NCBI GenBank assembly: GCA_946481195.1
Contig: CAMLNG010000227.1
Location: forward strand, 1-6,424
DNA length: 6,424 nt
Origin: an uncultured Chromatiaceae bacterium
Lineage (GTDB): Bacteria; Pseudomonadota; Gammaproteobacteria; Enterobacterales; Alteromonadaceae
Direction of reading: 5' to 3'
The notes under the pieces were generated by a model. The model was not told the DNA's origin and searched no databases. It saw only the letters and a list, made by a program, of their open reading frames with translations. Numbering within the stretch: the first letter of the stretch is position 1; the number at the start of each line of letters is the position of its first letter. The position numbers and the translations under genes are program-made. Of this stretch, positions 1 through 5,844 are shown piece by piece.

Positions 1-46
1 ATCAATTCAACCTTAGCTGAAAGGGCCTACATTAGACATGTCTGAT

Positions 47-51
47 AGGAG
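47..51 (+). promoter_or_regulatory. Ribosome binding site deciding the start of the small membrane protein
   Basis: An AGGAG core lies 7 bases before the ATG at 59. The in-frame ATG at 38 has no comparable purine-rich site before it, and this ribosome binding site would lie inside that longer reading frame. The start at 59 is therefore preferred. Confidence 0.75.
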
Positions 52-58
52 ATTTGCG

Positions 59-289
59 ATGACTGAGCGTCAAACTCTGCGGTTGCTGAAGATTGTGATG
101 TTGTGTGGCATCAGTTTATTGGTGCTGGGGCATTATCTTTGGTCAGGGTTAAAACTGCATGAAACCATGGGCGTGCAGGGCATTATCCTGATTGGCCTGT
201 GTTGTGCGCTGGGGCTTATTCTGTCTTTGCCGACCAAAATCTACCTGACCATCTTGTTGATGAAACGCGAAGCTGAACACGATAAATAG
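59..289 (+). CDS. Small two-helix inner-membrane protein, uncharacterised
   Basis: This 76-residue protein is not one I recognise. It has a short basic N-terminus (Arg4, Arg8, Lys11), a first hydrophobic helix at about 10-29, a short polar loop (Lys32, His34, Glu35), a second helix at about 40-58, and a charged tail after a hydrophobic stretch (Lys69-Arg70-Glu-Ala-Glu-His-Asp-Lys). By the positive-inside rule both ends would be cytoplasmic, forming a hairpin in the inner membrane. Cys16, Cys48 and Cys49 lie within the helices. The start at 59 is chosen over 38 because of the AGGAG at 47-51; using 38 would add seven residues of poor character. The gene converges with the MFS gene, with only 16 bases between their stop codons. 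No promoter could be judged in the 58 bases available upstream. The good ribosome site and coherent membrane topology support a real gene, but its function is unknown. Confidence 0.75.
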   Translation: MTERQTLRLLKIVMLCGISLLVLGHYLWSGLKLHETMGVQGIILIGLCCALGLILSLPTKIYLTILLMKREAEHDK

Positions 290-291
290 TA

Positions 292-304
292 CTGGCAATG
301 CCAG
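292..304. terminator. Possible weak hairpin between two convergent genes
   Basis: CTGGC at 292-296 and GCCAG at 300-304 can form a 5-bp stem with a 3-base loop, in the 16-base gap between the convergent stops at 289 and 306. There is no proper T-run on either side; the minus strand has only a scattered AT-rich stretch after it, already inside the neighbouring gene. It may end or slow transcription from either side, but it is too short for a firm call. Confidence 0.25.
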
Positions 305-305
305 A

Positions 306-1538
306 TCAGGCAGCAGGCTGACGCCGCTCTTCCCGTACCAGCATTAAACCCGCCAATGCGATAAATACTGCACCGGTCCAGAGGATCCAACTGGCACCCA
401 ACAGCGCAATGACACCGCCGGCCAACGCAATCAAGACGTTGCCGGTACACATCAATAAGGTCAGTAAACCCATCACCCGGCCAAGCCCTAAAGCGCCAAA
501 ATGTTCAGTGCAATAGACCTGAAACCAGGCGCTGAACATAGCGTTGGGCACACCACAAAGCACCAACCAGACCCAGGCCAGCTGACCACCGGTAAAAGGC
601 AACAGGAACAACATCAGTGCGACAGTTGCAGCTGCGATTTTGGCTCCCCGCAAGGCAGGAAGCCGCGAACCCAGTCTTGCCATCCCGATAGCGCTGACAG
701 CAGTCATCACCGCGCACAACGCCGCCGTGATTAATCCAATCTGCAGCCCGCTGAATTGTTGCTGCTCGACTAACCACAGCGGGTAATATTCATAAAATGC
801 ATTCAGGCCAATGGTGTACAACAACTGCGCGGCGACCACGAGTTTTAACAGCGGCTCGCGGATTAAGTTCAGCGAATTATGCTGGCGCAATTGTTGCCAG
901 AACGGTTGATGTTGCGTCAGCGCTAAATCCGGCGGCAATAAGAAATACAACAACAATAAACAAGGAACCATGGCCGCAGCCGCAATCAAAAAGGGCACAT
1001 GTGCGCCCAGATGCATCGTCAGTCCGCCCAACAAAGGCCCCACCAGCCACGCTGCATACAAAGCGCTGTTCATCCAGCTGATGGCCACTGTCCGCTCGAT
1101 CTGCGGATGCAAATCGGCAGCGATTGCCCGGCAAATACTGACTGAGCCTTCGCATAAACCAGTCAGGAAACGAAATAACACAAAACCAGGATACCATTGT
1201 ACCGACAGCGCCCAGGCTGAGCCTAAATATCCGGCAACAGCTAACGCCAGCGACACTGCCAGGATCCGGCGCCGGCCATAATGGTCAGACAAAGCGCCAA
1301 GCGTCGCACTGCCAAATAACATGCCCAGCGGATTAGCCGCCAGCGCAATCCCCAGCAGAATTTGCGGCGCTATCCCGAGCCAGTGATTGAAATCATTTTG
1401 TGCCGTCGCTGCAAACAACGGTGCCAGGATAGGATAGGGTAAAGCGATACCGGCGACTGAGATCAGCCCAATCAGGCAGATGACCCACAACACAGCCTGT
1501 GGATGGGCATAACGCACGGCTACGGCAGATGAAGACAT
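306..1538 (-). CDS. Major facilitator superfamily exporter (DHA1/TetA-like, 12 helices)
   Basis: This 410-residue inner-membrane transporter probably exports a drug-like or metabolite substrate in exchange for protons. MFS motif A, GALSDHYGRRR, is seen at 81-91 in the loop between helices 2 and 3. A motif-B-like RFLTGLCEG lies at 123-131 in helix 4, with Arg123 in the usual place. GPLLGG at 167-172 in helix 5 matches motif C, the mark of the antiporter branch. About twelve hydrophobic segments can be traced from about 15-38 to 382-400, with a polar central loop at about 203-229. The length is normal for the family. The start is supported by GGAG (1544-1547) five bases before the ATG. The gene ends 16 bases from the convergent small membrane protein gene. 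No regulator gene adjoins it and the substrate cannot be read from sequence. The MFS family is sure; the DHA1 subfamily is likely. Confidence 0.92.
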   Translation of the reverse strand: MSSSAVAVRYAHPQAVLWVICLIGLISVAGIALPYPILAPLFAATAQNDFNHWLGIAPQILLGIALAANPLGMLFGSATLGALSDHYGRRRILAVSLALAVAGYLGSAWALSVQWYPGFVLFRFLTGLCEGSVSICRAIAADLHPQIERTVAISWMNSALYAAWLVGPLLGGLTMHLGAHVPFLIAAAAMVPCLLLLYFLLPPDLALTQHQPFWQQLRQHNSLNLIREPLLKLVVAAQLLYTIGLNAFYEYYPLWLVEQQQFSGLQIGLITAALCAVMTAVSAIGMARLGSRLPALRGAKIAAATVALMLFLLPFTGGQLAWVWLVLCGVPNAMFSAWFQVYCTEHFGALGLGRVMGLLTLLMCTGNVLIALAGGVIALLGASWILWTGAVFIALAGLMLVREERRQPAA

Positions 1539-1561
1539 AACAACTCCAGAGTGAGGTCGCT

Positions 1562-1591
1562 ATGCTAAAACGCCAGCGCGGCAGGGCGCAA
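1562..1591 (-). promoter_or_regulatory. Candidate promoter of the MFS exporter gene
   Basis: On the minus strand, TTGCGC (1586-1591) and TAGCAT (1562-1567) are separated by 18 bases and would act as -35 and -10 boxes. Transcription would begin about 15 bases before the ribosome site. The candidate sits just downstream of the terminator that closes the preceding DUF1993 gene, so the MFS gene needs its own promoter. The match to consensus is moderate. Confidence 0.35.
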
Positions 1592-1597
1592 GGACAG

Positions 1598-1634
1598 AAA
1601 AACCCGGTGCGACCAACACAGGCCGCACCGGGTT
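1598..1634 (-). terminator. Rho-independent terminator of the DUF1993 gene
   Basis: AACCCGGTGCG (1601-1611) and CGCACCGGGTT (1624-1634) form a perfect 11-bp stem with a 12-base loop. On the minus strand the stem runs into five Ts (complement of 1598-1602). It begins 21 bases past the stop of the DUF1993 gene, which is transcribed toward it. It separates that gene from the MFS gene. Confidence 0.88.
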
Positions 1635-1654
1635 CAAACTATGGGCACGCTGGA

Positions 1655-2170
1655 TCAGGCCGCGCGATACGGCATCGGGCCCAGATAGTCTTTTTTACCG
1701 ACATCAACACCATTGTGGCGCAGAATGGCGTAAGCAGTTGTGATGTGGAAATAGAAATTCGGCAGCATGTGCTGGATCAGGAATTCTTCACCAGTCAGCG
1801 TTTTACCTTCCCAGCGTGGTTGCGTGATGACCTGGGTCGCAGCATTGGCAAAATCAGCGGCGCTGAAAGTCGCCAGATAGGCCTGTGTTTCACGAATACG
1901 CTGCTGTAACTGTTCCAGCGTGGCTTCGTCGTCAGCATGTTTGGGGGCCTGATCGACAGTGCCGGTTAAACGGGCAACGCCGATTTTGGCAGTATCACAG
2001 GCGATCTGCACCTGACGGATCAGCGCAAACTGGTCCGGTGCCAACCGGCTGTTCAGCAGTACTGTTACATCAAATTTTTTACTGTCGGCAAAAGCTGCCG
2101 CTTTTTGCAAAATGGCGCTGAGGTTATCCAGCATTTTGTGAAATTGTGGCACTGTCAGTTGGTAAATCAT
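1655..2170 (-). CDS. DUF1993 family protein
   Basis: This 171-residue soluble, largely helical protein matches my memory of the DUF1993 family (PF09351), which is thought to have a DinB-like four-helix fold. No reaction is established for the family. Visible family traits are the N-terminal FHKMLDNLSAILQKA segment (10-24), the QVQIACDTAK stretch (53-62), and the C-terminal block His134...NFYFH (138-142)...Tyr147...LR (150-151)...Gly154. His11, His134 and His142 could be metal ligands by analogy with DinB-type proteins, but this is inference. There is no signal peptide or membrane segment, so it should be cytoplasmic. The start is supported by AAGGGGA just upstream (2176-2182 on the other strand). 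It is a single gene, closed by its own terminator and divergent from the LysE-type exporter. A shared role with that exporter is possible but unproven. Confidence 0.88.
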   Translation of the reverse strand: MIYQLTVPQFHKMLDNLSAILQKAAAFADSKKFDVTVLLNSRLAPDQFALIRQVQIACDTAKIGVARLTGTVDQAPKHADDEATLEQLQQRIRETQAYLATFSAADFANAATQVITQPRWEGKTLTGEEFLIQHMLPNFYFHITTAYAILRHNGVDVGKKDYLGPMPYRAA

Positions 2171-2222
2171 CTGTATCCCCTTGGAAGGCCCGATGCCTGT
2201 TGCTCAGACATGGGCGCGCGCT

Positions 2223-2250
2223 GCGGCAATTTCAAGCGGCAATCGTTGAA
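2223..2250. promoter_or_regulatory. Operator-like direct repeat and dyad in the divergent DUF1993/LysE control region
   Basis: GCGGCAAT occurs twice, at 2223-2230 and 2236-2243, with a 13-base period. Overlapping it, TTCAA (2231-2235) and TTGAA (2246-2250) form a dyad with a 10-base spacer. The block ends 7 bases upstream of the candidate -35 box for the LysE-type gene, where an activator could sit. The binding protein is unknown and no regulator gene is adjacent. The rest of the 2171-2329 gap holds only the two ribosome sites and the candidate promoters. Confidence 0.35.
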
Positions 2251-2257
2251 TGGTTGC

Positions 2258-2286
2258 TTGCAGCCCACCACAGCGCGGGGTAATTT
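2258..2286 (+). promoter_or_regulatory. Candidate promoter of the LysE-type exporter gene
   Basis: TTGCAG (2258-2263) and TAATTT (2281-2286) are spaced by 17 bases. A 6-bp inverted repeat, GGGTAA (2278-2283) with TTACCC (2299-2304), overlaps the -10 box and the likely transcript start, and could be an operator or a small 5' hairpin. The consensus match is moderate and other choices exist. Confidence 0.35.
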
Positions 2287-2329
2287 ATGTTTTCTGCTTT
2301 ACCCAACCTAAGTTTTTAAGGACTCCCCA

Positions 2330-2956
2330 ATGGATGCGATCTGGTCTGCACTGGCAATTGCCAGTGCCTTAGCGGTCGGGGCCGTGAGCCCGGGCCCAAG
2401 TTTTATCGTGGTGGCACGTAATGCCATCGCGCTATCGCGCCGGCACGGTCTGGCAACAGCCTGCGGCATGGGGCTTGGCGCCGGCACTTTTGCCGTTTTA
2501 GCCTTGTTAGGCGTGCATGCAGTGCTGACCGCGGTACCGATGGCGTTTTGGGCATTAAAAGTGGCCGGTGGTTTGTATCTGCTCTATCTGGGCTATCTGA
2601 TTTTTCGCGGCGCCAGAGCACCATTACAGGTGCAGACTGACAGCCCGGTCGCCATGATTAGCCTGCGCCGGGCCTTTTTAGGTGGTTTGCTGACGCAGCT
2701 CAGCAATCCCAAAACCGCCATCGTGTTTGCCAGTGTGTTTTCTGCTTTATTACCGGCCACTATTCCGCTGTGGTTTTATGTTGTTTTACCACTGCTGGCT
2801 CTGCTGATCGACGGTGGTTGGTATATTCTGGTGGCGTATTTATTATCGGCAGAAGCACCGCGCCAAACCTATCTGAAATTTAAAACCGGCATTGACCGTA
2901 CTGCCGGCGCTGTGATGGGGCTGCTGGGGCTAAAACTGGTGACCAGCCTGCCGTAA
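2330..2956 (+). CDS. LysE/RhtB family amino-acid exporter
   Basis: This 208-residue inner-membrane protein is of the LysE/RhtB superfamily, whose members export amino acids or related small molecules using the proton gradient. The family signature SPGPSF lies at 20-25 after the first helix. It is followed by a basic loop (RRHG, 37-40), the Gly-rich helix GMGLGAGTFAV (46-56), the LKVAGGLYLLYLGYLIFRG block (76-94), and QLSNPKTAIVF (123-133). About six hydrophobic segments and the length of just over 200 residues are typical. AAGGA at 2318-2322, seven bases before the ATG, fixes the start. The gene is alone, divergent from the DUF1993 gene and closed by a strong terminator. The substrate (lysine, threonine, homoserine or leucine types are known in the family) cannot be decided here, so no gene symbol is given. 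Confidence 0.93.
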   Translation: MDAIWSALAIASALAVGAVSPGPSFIVVARNAIALSRRHGLATACGMGLGAGTFAVLALLGVHAVLTAVPMAFWALKVAGGLYLLYLGYLIFRGARAPLQVQTDSPVAMISLRRAFLGGLLTQLSNPKTAIVFASVFSALLPATIPLWFYVVLPLLALLIDGGWYILVAYLLSAEAPRQTYLKFKTGIDRTAGAVMGLLGLKLVTSLP

Positions 2957-2984
2957 CAACAAAAGCTATTCCGCATGGTACATC

Positions 2985-3018
2985 AAAAAAACAGCGCCTT
3001 CTGGCGCTGTTTTTATTT
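2985..3018. terminator. Two-way rho-independent terminator between the exporter and peptidase genes
   Basis: ACAGCGCC (2991-2998) and GGCGCTGT (3003-3010) form an 8-bp stem with a TTCT loop. It is flanked by an A-run on the left (2985-2990) and TTTTATTT on the right (3011-3018), so both strands present a stem followed by Ts. It lies 28 bases past the LysE-type stop and 11 bases past the peptidase stop, and serves both convergent genes. Confidence 0.93.
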
Positions 3019-3029
3019 CTGAGTCACGG

Positions 3030-4946
3030 TTACAAATATGTTTGTAAAAACTTCAGATAGGCTTGCTGCGCACTGATGCGGTTGGCTTTTTTGACAAAAC
3101 CATGGCCTTCATCCGGGAACAACACATACTCGACCGGTACACCGTTTTTCTTGATCGCGGCGACCATTTCATCACTTTCCACCTGCAATACCCGTGGGTC
3201 ATTCGCGCCCTGTACCACCAGCACCGGCTTTTTCACTTTGTCGCCGTGGAACACCGGTGAAATGCGGCGTAAGCGTTCGCCATCTTTAGTTGGATCGCCA
3301 AGTTCGGCGTACAGAGATTCGCGGAACGATTCCCACCAGGGCGGAATGCTCTCCAGCGTGCGCACCCAGTTGGTCACGCCAAAAATATTGATACCAACTT
3401 TAAACTCGTCGGTGAAGGCCATCGCCGCCATCGTCAGATAGCCGCCATAACTGCCGCCCATCACTCCGATGCGATCGTCGGCAATCCAGTCCAGCGACTG
3501 CAGATACTTTTTACCGTACACGATGTCCTGCAGGTCGTGTTCACCATGCTTTAAATCATCGAGGTGGAAAAAGGTTTTGCCGTAACCGCTGCTGCCGCGG
3601 TTATTTACCGCCAACACTGCATACCCCTGATTCACCAGATGTTGAATAGATGCGCTGTAACCGGTGCGTGACTGCCCGCCAGGCCCGCCGTGGATCCACA
3701 GCAGTGCAGGTACCTGAGTAGTGCCGCTGGCTTGTTTCGGTTTGTACAGCAGCGCCGGAATTTGCAGGCCGTCAAAGCTTGGAAAACGCACCACAGAACT
3801 TACCACCAGCACCGATTCATCGATGGCTTTGTCCAGTGCCTGGGTTAAGCGTTCGGCTTTAGGACTGCCAACAGCCCAGACATACAGATTCGACGGGCTG
3901 TTGTCGGCATTTAAATAAAAACTCAGGGTTTTACCATCATCTGAAAACTCGACACTACGCAAATCACCGGCCGGTAATGCCGGCAGCGTCAGCGGCTGAC
4001 CGCTTTGCTGGTCAACGATGGTCACTTTGGTCGCCGCATCAGCATTGACGCCTTCAACGCGGAATTTATTGTCTTTGCTAAAGCCGATATACATGATGTC
4101 CCAGTCGGCTTTGCTGAACAAGGAGGCTTTACCGGCCGCAATATCAAACGCCATCGCCTGACTGAATTCGGACTGCTCGTCGGTGCCAAAAATCAGCGTT
4201 TTGCTGTCGCGACTGAAGCTGTACACCTGGTGCGTGATATTGCCCTGATGCGGTGTCACCAGCGTCTCCGTTGGTTTTTCTGCAGAGATATCAATTAAAT
4301 GCACGTTATTGTCAGCATTGGTGCGCGTTTTTATTGCGGCGAGGTAACGGCCATCCGGGCTAATGCCGGCCACGTCATAACCGGCATCGTTCTGGTACAC
4401 CAGCGTGCGCTGATAGCTTTTACCGTCATATTTGTACAGGTCAAAAAACTTGGCGTCGCGCTCATTGGTCAGCACATAAAAACTACCGTCGGCGGCCCAG
4501 TCGACAAACATGGCTTTGAGTTTGTCGCCTGGCGTCAGGTCTTTCACTGTGCCATCCATTTCACGTACATATAGATGATCAAGCTCGTTACCGCCCTGGT
4601 CGGCGCTGTAGAGCACCCTATCGTCCTGTGGAAACCAGCTGACCGGCATCATCGCGTCGGTGGTAGATTGCGTCAGCGCCTGCCAGCTTTTGCCATCCAT
4701 GCTGACTTTGTACAAGTTAAAGACCCCGGTTTCATCTGAAGCGACCAGCATCGCGTCGCCAGTGGCATTGATGTCATTACCGATGTATGACTTGGTGGCA
4801 TAAAATTGTTCAGGTGTGTACTGAGTTAATTTAGCTGGTGCAGCAGCTGCAGTGGCCGGGGTGCTGGCCGGAGCTTCCGGCGCTTTGCCGCACGCCAGCA
4901 ATAACGCCGCGCTTAACGCCAGCAGCGGATAAGTGATCGTTTTCAT
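3030..4946 (-). CDS. S9 family prolyl-oligopeptidase-type serine peptidase, predicted lipoprotein
   Basis: This 638-residue enzyme should cleave oligopeptides, often next to proline in this family (S9/DPP-IV/acylaminoacyl-peptidase group). The N-terminus is a lipoprotein signal: a short basic start, a hydrophobic core and lipobox Leu16-Leu17-Ala18-Cys19. Gly follows the Cys, which favours outer-membrane sorting. An Ala/Pro/Thr-rich linker follows (about 22-39). Residues about 45-370 form a beta-propeller with recurring SPDGRYLA-like blades (196-203; similar at 244-252 and 335-343). The alpha/beta-hydrolase domain (PF00326) fills about 385-638. It has HGGPGG (419-424) near the oxyanion hole, NNRGSSGYG (448-456), nucleophile Ser499 in GGSYGGY, Asp583 in GANDPR and His615 in DEGHGF. 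The full triad suggests an active enzyme. AAGGGA (4952-4957) supports the start. It is a single gene, ending at the shared two-way terminator. Exact substrate preference is not readable. Confidence 0.94.
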   Translation of the reverse strand: MKTITYPLLALSAALLLACGKAPEAPASTPATAAAAPAKLTQYTPEQFYATKSYIGNDINATGDAMLVASDETGVFNLYKVSMDGKSWQALTQSTTDAMMPVSWFPQDDRVLYSADQGGNELDHLYVREMDGTVKDLTPGDKLKAMFVDWAADGSFYVLTNERDAKFFDLYKYDGKSYQRTLVYQNDAGYDVAGISPDGRYLAAIKTRTNADNNVHLIDISAEKPTETLVTPHQGNITHQVYSFSRDSKTLIFGTDEQSEFSQAMAFDIAAGKASLFSKADWDIMYIGFSKDNKFRVEGVNADAATKVTIVDQQSGQPLTLPALPAGDLRSVEFSDDGKTLSFYLNADNSPSNLYVWAVGSPKAERLTQALDKAIDESVLVVSSVVRFPSFDGLQIPALLYKPKQASGTTQVPALLWIHGGPGGQSRTGYSASIQHLVNQGYAVLAVNNRGSSGYGKTFFHLDDLKHGEHDLQDIVYGKKYLQSLDWIADDRIGVMGGSYGGYLTMAAMAFTDEFKVGINIFGVTNWVRTLESIPPWWESFRESLYAELGDPTKDGERLRRISPVFHGDKVKKPVLVVQGANDPRVLQVESDEMVAAIKKNGVPVEYVLFPDEGHGFVKKANRISAQQAYLKFLQTYL

Positions 4947-4984
4947 GGTATTCCCTTATTGAAATGTTCAGCACAAAGAGACTG

Positions 4985-4999
4985 CGGCAAGTACTGCCG
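4985..4999. repeat. Short inverted repeat in the peptidase leader
   Basis: CGGCA (4985-4989) and TGCCG (4995-4999) flank AGTAC, giving a compact near-palindrome 38 bases before the peptidase start codon. It may fold as a small hairpin in the 5' leader or be a protein site. The arms are short, so chance is not excluded. Confidence 0.35.
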
Positions 5000-5004
5000 T
5001 CCCA

Positions 5005-5056
5005 GAGCACCATATAGTTTAATAAAGCGGCAGCAGCGATAAGCAGAATGGTGCTC
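5005..5056. repeat. Spaced 9-bp inverted repeat upstream of the peptidase gene
   Basis: GAGCACCAT (5005-5013) is the exact reverse complement of ATGGTGCTC (5048-5056). The arm centres are 43 bp apart, close to four helical turns. The 34-base middle (5014-5047) includes an AT-rich segment suited to a -10 region. The right arm falls inside the spacer of the candidate promoter at 5045-5073 and the left arm lies downstream of its start point. This would suit a looping repressor or a leader stem. Nothing shows which protein, if any, binds. Confidence 0.4.
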
Positions 5057-5073
5057 CAGCCAAACTAGAGCAA
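5045..5073 (-). promoter_or_regulatory. Candidate promoter of the S9 peptidase gene
   Basis: On the minus strand TTGCTC (5068-5073) lies 17 bases before CATTCT (5045-5050). A run of seven Ts just upstream (complement of 5072-5078) could act as an UP-like element. The -10 match is poor. An alternative -10, TAAACT (complement of 5016-5021), lies in the AT-rich stretch downstream but has no good -35. A promoter is expected here because the upstream gene has its own terminator. Confidence 0.28.
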
Positions 5074-5111
5074 AAAAACAGCAGACACAATGCAAAAATC
5101 CAATATTTACC

Positions 5112-5140
5112 AAAAGCAAAAACCGCCCGAAGGCGGTTTT
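5112..5140 (-). terminator. Rho-independent terminator of the outer-membrane protein gene
   Basis: AAAACCGCC (5119-5127) pairs with GGCGGTTTT (5132-5140). Read on the minus strand the loop is TTCG closed by C and G, the extra-stable UUCG tetraloop. The stem continues into five Ts, then GC and four more Ts. It begins 17 bases past the stop of the barrel-protein gene. Confidence 0.92.
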
Positions 5141-5157
5141 ATCAGCAAGCCAATCGC

Positions 5158-5715
5158 TTAGAATTTAAAGGTCGCAGTCAGACCAAAACCCCGGTTGCTG
5201 GCTTTTAATTCTTCATCTTCGATATCCGGACGCACCAGATATTCCAGCGCCAGATCCAGCTTATCGTTGACGGCGTATTGCACACCGACGCCATAAGCCA
5301 GGCCATTTTCGCTGCTGTCGGCGTTTTCTATGTCACCGTCGACCACAGCGTCAGCATTAAATTTGGTGTAGTCATAACCGGCCAGACCATACACTGCCAC
5401 ACCTTCAGTCACAGGGTAGCTGGCTTTGGCAAACAGGGCATAACTGCGATCGATGCCGACGGTCAGGCTATTGCCCTGCACACCCACTTTGTCATCATTC
5501 GCACCGATGGCGACCCGGCCTTCCAGAGCAAAATTCTGATGGAACTGGTAACCGCCTAATACGCTGAAGCTGCTCAGATTCCAGTTTACATCAACCGGAC
5601 CTGCGTCCAATTCGATGGTTGGGCGATGTAAAGCAATACCGGCATAAGCGCCGGTGTCAGCAGCCTGAGCTGCGGCAGTCAGTAACAACGAAGTAAGTAC
5701 GATTGGTTTGAACAT
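5158..5715 (-). CDS. Small outer-membrane beta-barrel protein (OMP_b-brl / OmpA-like barrel)
   Basis: The 185-residue precursor has a signal peptide (Met-Phe-Lys then a Leu/Ala core) with a likely cut after AQA at 18/19. The mature part shows alternating barrel strands: GAYAGIALHRP (22-32), SSFSVLGGYQF (48-58), FALEGRVAIGA (62-72), SYALFAKASYPV (91-102), VAVYGLAGYDYTKF (106-119), NGLAYGVGVQYAV (137-149), LDLALEYLVRP (153-163) and GFGLTATFKF (176-185). The last residue is Phe, the usual sorting signal for the BAM machinery. Eight strands and the GVGVQYAVNDKLDLALEY region match PF13505-type barrels. An upstream in-frame ATG (5748) would put 11 residues before the signal peptide; the ATG at 5715, with AAGGGA at 5722-5727, is the true start. 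Acidic loops (about 127-136, 164-170) face outside. The role is not known; porin-like, adhesion or structural functions are all possible. Confidence 0.9.
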   Translation of the reverse strand: MFKPIVLTSLLLTAAAQAADTGAYAGIALHRPTIELDAGPVDVNWNLSSFSVLGGYQFHQNFALEGRVAIGANDDKVGVQGNSLTVGIDRSYALFAKASYPVTEGVAVYGLAGYDYTKFNADAVVDGDIENADSSENGLAYGVGVQYAVNDKLDLALEYLVRPDIEDEELKASNRGFGLTATFKF

Positions 5716-5749
5716 GGTAATTCCCTTCATGATCTGTGTAATTGGCATA

Positions 5750-5764
5750 GCCGCAGCACGCGGC
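5750..5764 (-). promoter_or_regulatory. Possible leader hairpin of the outer-membrane protein mRNA
   Basis: GCCGC (5750-5754) and GCGGC (5760-5764) form a GC-only 5-bp stem with a 5-base loop, 34 bases before the start codon. A competing pairing, CACG (5757-5760) with CGTG (5766-5769), overlaps it. Leaders of outer-membrane protein mRNAs are often targets of small RNAs or stability factors, but nothing here shows that directly. Confidence 0.3.
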
Positions 5765-5787
5765 CCGTGGCGGAAACTACCAAAAGA

Positions 5788-5815
5788 AATATAAACAGAA
5801 AATGAATGAGATAAA
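5788..5815 (-). promoter_or_regulatory. Candidate promoter of the outer-membrane protein gene
   Basis: On the minus strand TATATT (complement of 5788-5793) matches the -10 consensus at five of six positions. TTTATC (5810-5815) lies 16 bases before it as a weak -35, overlapping the 10-bp palindrome ATAAATTTAT (5811-5820). The region is strongly AT-rich compared with the flanking genes. It would give a leader of about 65 bases. Confidence 0.42.
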
Positions 5816-5844
5816 TTTATATGTATGTTTGTGTGTATTTTGTT

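Noticed and set aside
38..58. ATG at 38 as the start of the small membrane protein
   Set aside because: It has no ribosome site before it, while AGGAG at 47-51 is well placed for the ATG at 59.
877..1197. Open frame of 106 codons on the minus strand inside the MFS gene
   Set aside because: It is an out-of-frame shadow of the transporter; the composition is atypical and the main frame has all the MFS motifs.
1601..1634. The 11-bp inverted repeat as an operator or mobile-element end
   Set aside because: Position after a stop codon and the adjoining T-run on the minus strand make a terminator the simple explanation.
3076..3441. Open frame of 121 codons on the plus strand opposite the peptidase
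   Set aside because: It lies wholly opposite the catalytic domain of a clear S9 peptidase, has no ribosome site and no recognisable protein character.
4831..5013. 60-codon minus-strand open frame overlapping the peptidase start
   Set aside because: It runs out of frame into the lipoprotein signal region and has no ribosome site; it is better explained as leader plus shadow.
5716..5748. ATG at 5748 (minus strand) as the start of the barrel protein
   Set aside because: It would place 11 residues before a clean signal peptide; the internal ATG at 5715 has AAGGGA correctly spaced.
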